From positions 62,001 to 126,000 of the forward strand of contig NZ_JACVUP010000010.1 of the NCBI RefSeq assembly GCF_016625195.1: a DNA stretch of 64,000 nt. The letters are read 5' to 3'. The translations under genes and the position numbers were made by a program. The stretch comes from Erwinia sp. S63 (GTDB lineage: Bacteria; Pseudomonadota; Gammaproteobacteria; Enterobacterales; Enterobacteriaceae). Each line of letters opens with the position of its first letter. The first letter of the stretch is position 1. This document shows positions 8,852 through 19,500 of this stretch, piece after piece. The notes under the pieces were generated by a model. It searched no databases. It was not told the origin of the DNA and saw only the letters and a program-made list of their open reading frames with translations.

Positions 8852-10516
8852 ATGATGGCACATACAGGGAAGTTACTGGCGCTGAGCGTCGGCTTATTGA
8901 CTGCTTCAGCAGTCGCGGCGCCGTTAAATCCGGGCGATCGCGACTATATCCAGAATCAGCAGCAACAGCGTCTGCAGCAGGACCAGAACCAGCGCGACGC
9001 GCTGTGGAACGCAGTCAGCCCCCAGGCCGCTCCGGCCGGGGGGGCAGGCGCATCAGGCCCGTGTTTCCCCGTCCATCATATTATCACCCGCAATGCGTCT
9101 TTACTGTCGCAGAATCAGCAGCAGAATCTCACTGCGCCTTATATTGACCGCTGCCTGAACTTAACGGAAATTAATTCGCTGGTCCACGCCATTTCAGACT
9201 GGTATATGCAGCGCGGCTATATTACCAGCCGCGCGTTTTTAACCGAACAGGATTTATCTTCCGGCGAGCTGGTTATTCCGGTGCTGGAAGGGAAGCTCGA
9301 CGAAATACGTCTCGACGGTCAGCATCCGCGCGCGCTGTTAATGGCGTTTCCCGGCCTGGAAGGGAAGATACTTAACCTGCGCGATATTGAGCAGGGCATG
9401 GAGCAGATTAACCGCGTGCGCTCAACGCCGGTGCAGATTGAAATTCAGCCGTCGCCTAAAGCCGGATATTCCGTCGTAAACCTCACGGCTAAACCGGAGT
9501 TTCCGCTCAGCGCCTCGCTGGGCTTTGATAACAGCGGACAGAAGAGCACCAGCACCGGACAGCTGAACGCCTCGCTCACCGGCAACAACCTGCTGGGGCT
9601 CGCCGATCGCTGGTTTATCAGCGGCGCGCGCAGCAGTGCCTTCAGCCAGTGGCGCGACGCGCAGAGCCTGCAGGCGGGCGTCAGCGTGCCGTACGGCTAC
9701 GGCCTGCTCGACTACAGCTACAGCTGGAGCAGCTATCACAGCAGCTTCATCAACAATGATTTCACCTGGCTCAGTAACGGTGACAACGTCGCGCACCGCC
9801 TGAACGGCTCCTGGGTGCTGTTCCGCAACGGGGACATCAAAACCGGCGTCCAGCTCGGCCTGAACCATTACACCAGCCACAACTTCCTCAATAACACGCT
9901 GCTCACCAGCAGCAGCCGCAAAATCACCAGCCTGCAGTTCGGGCTGAACCACACGCAGAAAATCTTCGGCGGCGTGGCCACGCTCAACCCGGCCTTCAGC
10001 CGCGGCATGCCGTGGTTTGATGCCGAAAGCGACGCGGGCAAAAGCGGCGACCTGCCGAAAGCGCAGTTCCGCAAGTGGAGCTTAAGCGGCAGCTTCCAGC
10101 GTCCGCTGACGAACAGCCTGTGGTGGCTCAGCAGCGTGTACGCCCAGTGGTCGCCGGATCGGCTCTACGGCAGCGAGCGCCTGACGCTCGGCGGCGAAAG
10201 CTCGGTGCGCGGCTTTAAGGAGCAGTACCTCTCCGGTGACGCCGGAGGCTACCTGCGCAACGAGCTGGACTACAGCCTGTTCACGCTGCCGGTCATTGGC
10301 GAGGTCAGCGCGCTGGCTGCCGTCGACGGCGGCTGGCTGAAGAGCGACGTGCAGAACCGCGAGTCCACCGGCACGCTCTGGGGCAGCGCGGTAGGTATCA
10401 GCACCCGCAGTCGCTATTTCTACACCCAGTACACCGTCGGCATTCCGCTCAGCTATCCCGGCCACCTTCAGCCGGATCACGTCAGCATTTACGCCCGCGT
10501 AGGGCTGGTTTTCTAA
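8852..10516 (+). CDS. cdiB: CdiB: two-partner secretion outer-membrane transporter
   Basis: This is a 554-residue Omp85-superfamily pore (ShlB/FhaC/CdiB type) that exports the giant partner CdiA across the outer membrane. It has a Sec signal peptide ending near AVAA at residues 20-23, a mature N-terminus rich in Gln (a periplasmic plug helix and linker), a POTRA-type region with two cysteines at roughly residues 70-150 and a second POTRA to about 220, then a 16-strand beta-barrel domain with RLYGSERLTLGGESSVRGF and a terminal strand ending in RVGLVF. The conserved VRGF motif is the barrel-inserted loop tip of this family. Length is normal. An alternative start is the next ATG at 8855. The gene is followed 12 bases later by cdiA, as usual. 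Confidence 0.93.
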   Translation: MMAHTGKLLALSVGLLTASAVAAPLNPGDRDYIQNQQQQRLQQDQNQRDALWNAVSPQAAPAGGAGASGPCFPVHHIITRNASLLSQNQQQNLTAPYIDRCLNLTEINSLVHAISDWYMQRGYITSRAFLTEQDLSSGELVIPVLEGKLDEIRLDGQHPRALLMAFPGLEGKILNLRDIEQGMEQINRVRSTPVQIEIQPSPKAGYSVVNLTAKPEFPLSASLGFDNSGQKSTSTGQLNASLTGNNLLGLADRWFISGARSSAFSQWRDAQSLQAGVSVPYGYGLLDYSYSWSSYHSSFINNDFTWLSNGDNVAHRLNGSWVLFRNGDIKTGVQLGLNHYTSHNFLNNTLLTSSSRKITSLQFGLNHTQKIFGGVATLNPAFSRGMPWFDAESDAGKSGDLPKAQFRKWSLSGSFQRPLTNSLWWLSSVYAQWSPDRLYGSERLTLGGESSVRGFKEQYLSGDAGGYLRNELDYSLFTLPVIGEVSALAAVDGGWLKSDVQNRESTGTLWGSAVGISTRSRYFYTQYTVGIPLSYPGHLQPDHVSIYARVGLVF

Positions 10517-10528
10517 GAGGCAAAGATT

Positions 10529-13500
10529 ATGGACGATCGTCAACCCGTTTCCCTCGCCCGTCGCGCGCTGAGCTATCTCATCTGTTATCTGGTGGCGGTG
10601 CAGCCGATGCTGCCCGCTATGGCGGCCCAAATCACCCCGGTAACGCCCGGCACGAAGATGGATGCGGCGGGCAACGGCGTGCCGGTGGTCAACATCGCCA
10701 CGCCGAACGCAGCCGGCGTCTCGCACAACCAGTACCAGCAGTACAACGTCGGCCAGGAAGGGCTGATCCTCAACAATGCCACCGGCCAGCTCAATCAGAC
10801 GCAGCTCGGCGGCCTGATCCAGAACAACCCGAACCTGAAAGCCGGGCACGAAGCACAGGCGATCATCAACGAAGTGACGGGCGCGAACCGCTCGCAACTG
10901 CAGGGCTATACCGAGGTGGCGGGCAAAGCGGCTAACGTTATCGTCGCGAACCCCTACGGCATCACCTGTAACGGCTGCGGCTTTATCAACACGCCGAACG
11001 TCACGCTGACCACCGGGAAGCCGCAACTTGATGCAAACGGCAACCTCTCTTCGCTGGAAGTCACTAAGGGCTCTGTCACCGTTGAAGGTAAGGGGCTGGA
11101 CGGCAGCGGCGCCGACGCGGTGTCAATCGTCGCGCGCGCGACCGAGATCAACGCCGGGATCCATGCGAAAGATCTGTCCGTCACCGTGGGGGCCAACCGC
11201 GTGGGTGCGGACGGTTCAGTCACGCCGATAGCCGGTGAGGGCGCGGCGCCGTCGGTGGCGGTGGATACCGGCGCGCTCGGCGGTATGTATGCCAACCGTA
11301 TTCATCTGGTGTCGAGCGAGAAGGGCGTCGGGGTCAACCTCGGCAACCTCGCCGCGAAGCAGGGTGATATTCAGCTGGATGCGAACGGTAAGCTGACGCT
11401 CAGTAACAGCCTGAGCAGCGGCGCGCTGACGGCGAACGGCGCGTCGGTTGCGCTGAGCGGTGATAATAAAGCCACCGGCCAAATCACCGTCAGCGCACAG
11501 CAGGATGCCACGCTGGGTAAGGGAACCCTGGTCAGTGATGCCGGGATCGCCGTGACGGCTAAAGGCAACCTGACCACCGGCGGCACCAGCCTGACGGCAG
11601 GTCGTGACATCCGGCTGAGCGGGGCGAGTCTGACTGCGGATCAATCCACCCGCGCCAACGCCGGCAGCAGCATACAGCTTCAGGCTCAGAACCAGATCAG
11701 CAACGGCGGTCAGTTAACGGCGGCTGACAGCCTTTCCGTTGATGCCCGGCAGGTGAACAACAGCGGCGCGCTGGCCGCGAGCACCATCAGCGTCAGGGCG
11801 GGTACGTTACAGAACAGTAAGGGCGCAAGCGTTGCCGCGACCCGCAGCCTGACGACGGTGAGCGACAGCCTTCTCAATCAGGGCGTGTTTTCTGCGCCGG
11901 TGCTGGATATCAGCAGCGCGCAGACTGATAACAGCGGCATGCTGCAGGGCACCAGTGCGTTCAGCTTCAGCGGCAGCAGCCTGAACAATCTCAGCGGCGG
12001 CACCCTCAGTTCCAATAATGCCTTCGCGCTCAACCTGCCGGATCTCAGTAACAGCGGCCTTATCAGCAGCGGTGTCGCGCTGACGCTGCGCGGCGACAGG
12101 CTGAGTAACGCGGGCGAAATTAATGCGGCAGACCTCAGCGTGTTTAACGCGGTGGTGCTGAACCAGTCGGGCGGTTCGCTGCTCGCCGGGCAGGCGTTGC
12201 AGCTGAACAACCAGCAGCTCACCAACGAGGGGAAAATGGCCGCCGTCGGGCTGACCCTCTACAGCGACGCTATCAGTAACAGTGGCACGCTGCAGGCAAA
12301 ACAGACGCTGCAGACGCAGAGCCGTCAGCTGACTAACACCGGGACCGTACTCAGTGAAGACCAGCTGACGCTGGATACCGCCGGGCTTAATAACGCGGGT
12401 TCACTTCAGGGCCGGCTGATGAATGTCAGCGCAGACAACTGGCTGAACAGCGGAAAGGTGCTGAGCCTGGCGGAAGGGACGTTAACAACAGGCAGCCTGA
12501 ACAATACCGGCAGCCTATTCAGCCAGCAGGCGCTGCAGCTCAGTAGCGGTGAAACCGACAACAGCGGCCTGATTCAGGGGACGACGGCGCTCCGCTTCAG
12601 CGGTCAGCGCCTCACGAACCTGGCAGACGGCACCGTCAGCTCTGATAACAGTTTCGGGCTCGATCTGCCGGAGCTGAACAACGCCGGACTGATTTCCAGC
12701 GGTGCGGCCCTGAACCTGAGCGGCGGCACGCTGACCAACGCCGGAGAAATCAGCGCCACCGATATCACCGCAGACAACGACACTCTCAGCAATCAGCAGG
12801 GTAGCCTGCTGCTGGCAGATAACGCCGTGCAGCTGAAAAACGGCAGTCTTTCCAATGCCGGGCAGATAGCCGCCAGCCAGCTTGATATCAGCAGTACCAC
12901 CGTGGAGAACAGCGGCACGCTGCAGGGTAAACAGTCGCTGCAGGCAACCGGGCAGCAGCTGACCAACAGCGGAACCATGCTGAGCGGCGGTCAGCTGACG
13001 CTGAAGCAGGATCGGCTGGATAACCGCGGTCAGATGCAGGGTCAGCAGCTTGACCTGACGGCAGGCGACTGGCAGAACAGCGGCAATGCGCTGAGTGAAG
13101 GGGATGCAACGATTGCTGCCGGCACGTTAACTAACAGCGGCAAGATACTGGGCCAGCAGCACATCGGGATAACGGGGAGTACCGACAACAGCGGCTGGCT
13201 GCTCGCGCAGGCGCTGACGCTGCAGGGGGATCTGGTCAACAGCGGGCTGATGCAGGGAACCAGTGCCCTGACGCTGAAGGGCGATACGCTCGTCAATAAA
13301 GGCAACGGGCAATTACTGACGGCCGGCAAGGCAGGCGTGCAGGGCTCATCGCTTAACAACCAGGGCAGCATCCAGGCCGATCAGCTCGACCTGAAACTGG
13401 AAAGCTGGCAGAACGCCGGCAGCGCGCGTGCGGGTTCTCAGCTCAGCGCAAACGTCAGTGGCGCGCTGGATAACAGCGGAAAGCTGATAAGCGAACAGGG

Positions 13501-16500
13501 GATGAACCTGCTCAGCAACCAGCTCAGTAACAGCGGGACGCTGGCAGCGGACCGCCTGACCCTCATGGCACCCCAGCTGACGAACTCAGGCCTGCTTCAG
13601 GGCAACAGCGCGCTCACGCTCAGCAGCGCGGACATCACGAATACCGCAACCGGTGAGCTGATCACCGGTGATTCACTCGCCCTTGCACCCGTCACGCTCA
13701 CCAACGCCGGCCTGCTTCAGGTGGCAGGCGACCTGAGTCTTACCGGACTCAACATCAGCAACAGCGGTCGCATCACGGCAAACAATCTGAACGCGGATCT
13801 GGACGGGACGCTGGACAACAGTGCGGACGGGGTGCTGCTGGCACAGCAGCAGGCCGATCTTCAGGTCAACACCCTGAATAATGCGGGTACCGTTGCCGCG
13901 CAGCAGATCAAAACCTCTGGCGCGAAGCTGCAGAACCAGGGCCTGCTGCAGGGTGACGCGCTGCTGAGCGCAGAGTTTGCCCAGTTCGATAACCTGCTTC
14001 ACGGGCAGCTTGTCAGCGGTGGTGAACTCTCCCTGAAGGGAGACACGGCCAGCAACGCAGGCCTGTGGCAGGGCAAAAACCTTGGCTATCACTTCACCTC
14101 ACTGTCCACCAGCGGCACCATCAACGGCACCGGTTCCCTGAGCGGCACCTCGGACACGTTGCTGGACAACAGCGGCAGCCTGCTGTCCGCTGGAGATGCC
14201 AGCGTGTCAGCCGGCAGCCTGACGAACAGCGGAAAGATAATGGCGGACAGCCTCACGCTTCGCGGCGGTTCGCTGAGTAATCAGGGGCTGTGGCAGGGCA
14301 CGACGGCACTGGATGCGCAGGCGTCTGACCGTCTGACACAGTCAGCGGGTGGTCAGGCTCTGACCGGGGGAGCGTTGCGGCTGAATGCCGGCACGCTGGA
14401 GACTTCCGGTACGCTGCAGGGTGAGGGCGTCAATGTCAGTGCGGGAAGCTGGCAGCATCAGGGATCGCTGCTGAGCGGCGCTGACCTCACGGCATCGGTC
14501 AGCGGGGAGCTGAATAATCAGGGTGGGCTGCTGTCTCAGGGTGCCGCGCAGATTGGCGCGCAGAATCTGAATAACAGCGGCAAACTGCTGGCAGAAAAAG
14601 ACGTTACGCTCAGCGGCAGTTCGCTTAACAACAGCGGTACGGTACAGGGTGATACGCTCGCCATCCGCCCCGCCAGCGTCACCAATCAGGGCAGCCTGAT
14701 TGGCCTTAAGTCACTGACCCTCGGCCCGGCACCCATCCAGGGGTTACGCCTGCTTGCCGTCCAGGCTCAGCCCGCGCGCGTGCTGATGAACAATGCCGGC
14801 GGTCAACTGCTGACGCAGGGCACGCTGCACATCAGCGGTGACGCCGTAACGAATAACGGCACCTGGCAGGGACAGCAGATCCTGCTGGATGCCAGCAGCC
14901 TCGCCAACGGCGGCGCCATTCAGAGCGCCGGCGACCTGCAGCTGAACCTGAGCGACACGCTCACATCTGGCGCGGGCAGCAAAATCTCCGCCAATGGCAC
15001 CGCCGCGCTCAATGCCCTGAGTTTCACCAGTCAGGGGCAGTGGATTGCCCGCAACCTCACGTTACAGGGCGCGACGCTGAACAACAGCGGTGAGATTTCG
15101 GGCGTGGAAGGCCTGACCACCACCCTGTCGGGCGCGGTGACGCAGCAGCAAAACGGTGTGCTGCTGAGCGGCGGCACGCTGGATGTGCATGGCGCCACCG
15201 TGGATAACGCGGGCCGCATGCAGGGTAAGGATCTGTTACTCAGCAGCGGCGGCGTCACCAACAGCGGGCGCATGCAGGGCGACAGCAGCCTGCAGCTCAA
15301 CGCCGGTGGACGCCTCACCAATAACGCCAGCGGTACGTTGCTCAGTCAGAACGGCCTGACGCTGACCGCGCCCGAACTCTATAACTACGGCGTGATCCAG
15401 GGCGCCACCAGCCGTATTACCACCAGCGGCCTGGCCAGTAACAGCGGCAAACTACTCTCTTCGGCGGATCTCACGCTGAACGCGCCACAGCTGGTCAACA
15501 GCGGCTGGCTGCAGGCTTCGCAGCTGATCCTCAACGCGACCAGCGCCAGCAACAGCGGCACGCTGATGGCAGACCAGCAGGCGACACTCACCGGCAACAG
15601 CCTGCAGAACCAGGGCACCGCGCAGGGCGGGAACCTGACGGTGAACTATGCGCAACTCACCAACAGCGGCACGCTTCTCGGCGCCAGCCAGCTGAATGTC
15701 AAAGCGACAAATGTGACCCAGCAGGCCGCGGGTAAGCTGTTCAGCGGCGGCAATCTGCTGCTAGAAAGCACAGGGTTTGATCAGCTTGGACAGGTGGTGG
15801 CGCTGGGCGACGCCACGCTGAAACTGATTAATGGCTTTACCGCGCGCAACATCCTGGCCGCAGGAAACCGTCTCAGCATCAGCAGCAATGGCGCTATCGA
15901 CAACCAGGGCACGCTACAGGGCCAGGCGCTGACGCTGAGTGCAGGCGGTGACCTGACGAACAACGGCCAGATCACCACCGGCTCCGGCGACAGCAGCCTG
16001 AGCGGCAATCGCATCACGATGAACGGCTCAGGCACACTGCAGGGTGGGGGCAATGTCGCGCTGACCAGCCGCAGCGACGTGGCGCTCAACGGCTTTACCG
16101 GTACGAGCGGCAACCTCACCATCACCTCACCAGGCAGCATTGTGAATACCGCGCTGTTGTATGCCGGGCAGAATCTCTACCTGTACGCTAACAGTATTCA
16201 AAACCAGCGCGGCGATATGCTGGCAGGCAACAGCCTGTGGATGCAGCGCGACGCAGCGGGGAATGCCAATGGCGAGGTCATCAATACGTCGGGGACGATT
16301 GAGTCGCAGAATGGTGATATCACAGTGCGAACGTCCAATCTGCTCAATCAAAGAGAGGGCCTTACCACTCAGCAGAATACACAGCAAATATCAGGACTGC
16401 CTGCGGGGGTTGGAGGCGCATCGATAAAGTACCAGTTGAGCAAGATGAATGTAGATGATTTGGGCTATTACATCATCAGTGTTCGAACGGGCGGCAGTTT

Positions 16501-19500
16501 TGGTAAAGGCAACGGTTCAATTGATGATTACTCCTATCTGGCTCCCAATGCACAAGCAGCTGTCAAACGTTATCTAACAGAGACAACCACGGTAACGGCT
16601 CAGGCTAATGGTGGCAGTGGACGTATCTCCGCAGGGCGAAATCTCGATGTTACCGCAGGCCAGCTCAATAACCTCGCCAGCTCACTTCTGGCAGGGAACT
16701 CCATTTCACTCAGTGGTACCACGCTCAATAATCAATCCTGGGTAAATGGAGTAACCAGTACTTACCTGACTTACAAATATGATGGGCGGATTGGCGCAAA
16801 CAAGCTGAATGATAGCCGTAACATGCAGTATTTTTCTCCGACTTCAGAGAACTCCCCTTTCAGAGGAAACGACTCATCTGCAACAGTGACTTATCAATTA
16901 TCTTCTGCACCAGAATATGAAACCACCTATACCGGGGACGGCCTTCGTGCAGTCATTCAGGCAGGCGGCAGCGTTAACGCCAGCTTCAGCGGTGATGTCA
17001 GCAATACCTCCACCACGCCCAACGCCGGTTGGGCGGGCACCACGGTCAGTGCGCCATCATTAAATCATCTCGCCGCAGTCAGCCATGTGGCCGCTCAGCA
17101 GCGCCAGCAACTGGCCACCACAGATAAGGTCGCGGTCAATTCGCCTGAATGGCGAGACCAGCTGCAAAATGCCCTGCAACAGGTCAACGGCGGCACGTCG
17201 CTGCAAAATGCGCAGCCTGAAACCGTCGGGCTCTCTGACCACAATGGCAAACAGCAGGGCAGTGCGAACCTTGGGAAGGCCGCTGAACTGGCATCAGGCA
17301 GCGCGGTGAAACCCTCCGCTCTGGGCAACTACGGCGCTTCTGCGGTGGATACCAGCGCCTATCCGCTCCCCACCAGTGACAATGGCTACTTCGTCCCGGG
17401 AGACAGCACCAGTCCTTATCTCATCACCGTCAACCCGAAACTCAACGGTCTGGGGCAGCTGGACAGCAGCCTGTTTGGTGACCTCAATCAGTTGCTGGGC
17501 AAACAGCCTGGCAGCGCACCACATGAAACGCGTCAGCAGTATACCGACGTGAATACCTTCCTCGGCTCGTCCTATCTGCTGGACCGGCTGAATCTCAAGC
17601 CTGACAACGATTACCGCTTCCTCGGGGATGCGGCATTCGATACCCGCTACGTCAGCAACGCCGTGCTGAATCAGACGGGCAGCCGCTATCTGAATGGCGT
17701 GGGCTCCGATCTGGACCAGATGCGTTACCTGATGGATAACGCCGCAGCGTCACAGCAGTCTTTAGGCCTGCAGTTTGGCGTGTCCCTTACCGCGGATCAG
17801 GTAGCCTCACTGGACAAGAGCATCATCTGGTGGGAAGCCACCTCGGTAAATGGCCAGACGGTGATGGTGCCGAAAGTCTACCTCTCCGAGAAAGATGCGG
17901 CGATGAACAACGGCAGCGTGATTGCCGGGAACAACGTTACGCTTTCCGGCGGTAACATCACCAACAGCGCCAGTACTGTCGTGGCGCAGAACAGTGTCAG
18001 TGCCGACAGTCAGAACAATATCGACAACCTCAGTGATGGGCTCATCAAAGCCGGTGGCGACCTGCAGCTTGGCGCGCTGAATAATATCAATAACGTCGGC
18101 TCGACGATCAGCGGCAAAAAAGTGGCGCTGGAAAGCGTCAATGGCGACATCAATAACACCACCGTCAGTTCTCAGTGGACGATTGGCGGCAGCGGAGCGT
18201 TGCAGGCAAGCAAAACGCTGCTTGGCCAGACGGCCGCGATTACGTCACTTGATGCGCTCAGCCTGAAGTCCGGCAACGATATCAACATCACCGGCGCCTC
18301 ACTGAACGCAGGTGGCGACCTGCTGCTTAATGCCTGGCATGACCTCAGTCTTAACAATATCGCCACCAGCGAAAGTCGCAAAGTCGGCAACAAAGAAACC
18401 CACAGCTCCGGCGCTGAACGCTCGACCGTTTCCAGCGGGGGCAACCTGACGCTGGTCGCCGGACAGGATATTACCAGCCAGGCAGCAGCGCTGGCGGCTG
18501 AAGGCGATATCGGACTGAAAGCAGGCCGCGATATTAACCTGAACGCCGCCGAGTCGGGTTCCGGTAACAGCGAACGCGACAGCAAGAAAACGGTGATTAA
18601 CGAAACCGTGCGCCAGCAGGGTACGGAAATTGTCAGCGGTGGCAGCACCACGATGCTGGCGGGTAATGACATCACCAGCCAGGCCGCAACAATCACAGCA
18701 AACAAAGATCTGGCGTTGCAGGCCGGGCACGACATCAACATCACCACGGCGACAGAGAGCGATTACGCCTACAAAGAAGAAACCAAAACCAGTAAAGGGC
18801 TGTTCAGTAAGAAAACCACCCACACCGTCAGCGAAGACAGCTCAACGACAGAAAAAGCCTCCAGCCTGAGCGGCGACCACGTCTCAATTGTGGCAGGCCA
18901 CGACCTGGCCGTGAGCGGCTCCTCTGTCGTCGGCGAGAGCGATGTCGGCCTGAAAGCGGGCAACGACCTCAGCATCACTGCCGCCACCGATACCCAGACA
19001 AGCTATCGCCTGAGCGAGACCAAAAAGAGCGGCATGTTCAGCGGCGGGGGCATTGGCGTGACCTTCGGCAGCGCGTCATCAAAACAGGAGCTGAAGCAGG
19101 ACGGCACGACAGAGAGCCAGAGCGCCAGCACTATCGGCAGCACCGGCGGGAACGTGACGCTGGTTGCGGGACATGACGCACGCATTGCGGGTTCGGACGT
19201 GATTGCGAAGCAGGATATCAGTGTGGTTGGCGGGTCAGTCACTGTTGATCCGGGCAACGACACCCTGACCCGTCGTCAGAGCTTTGAACAGAAGCAGAGC
19301 GGCCTGACGCTGCAGCTGACCAGCCCGATAACAGATGCGTTACTGAGCCTTGGGTCCCAGGCAAAAGCGGCCAGCGAGGCGGGGGACGATCGTCTGAAGG
19401 CTCTCGGCGTAGTAAAAGCGTTGGAAAGCGGCTGGGCGATGTCGGGGGCGGCCGGGCAATCTGCGACAGCGTTGGCGAATGGCGATATGACTAATGCCGG

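Noticed and set aside
12604-16140. Many long minus-strand open frames inside cdiA
   Set aside because: They are antisense shadows of the GC-rich FHA repeats, with repetitive Ser/Leu/Pro composition.
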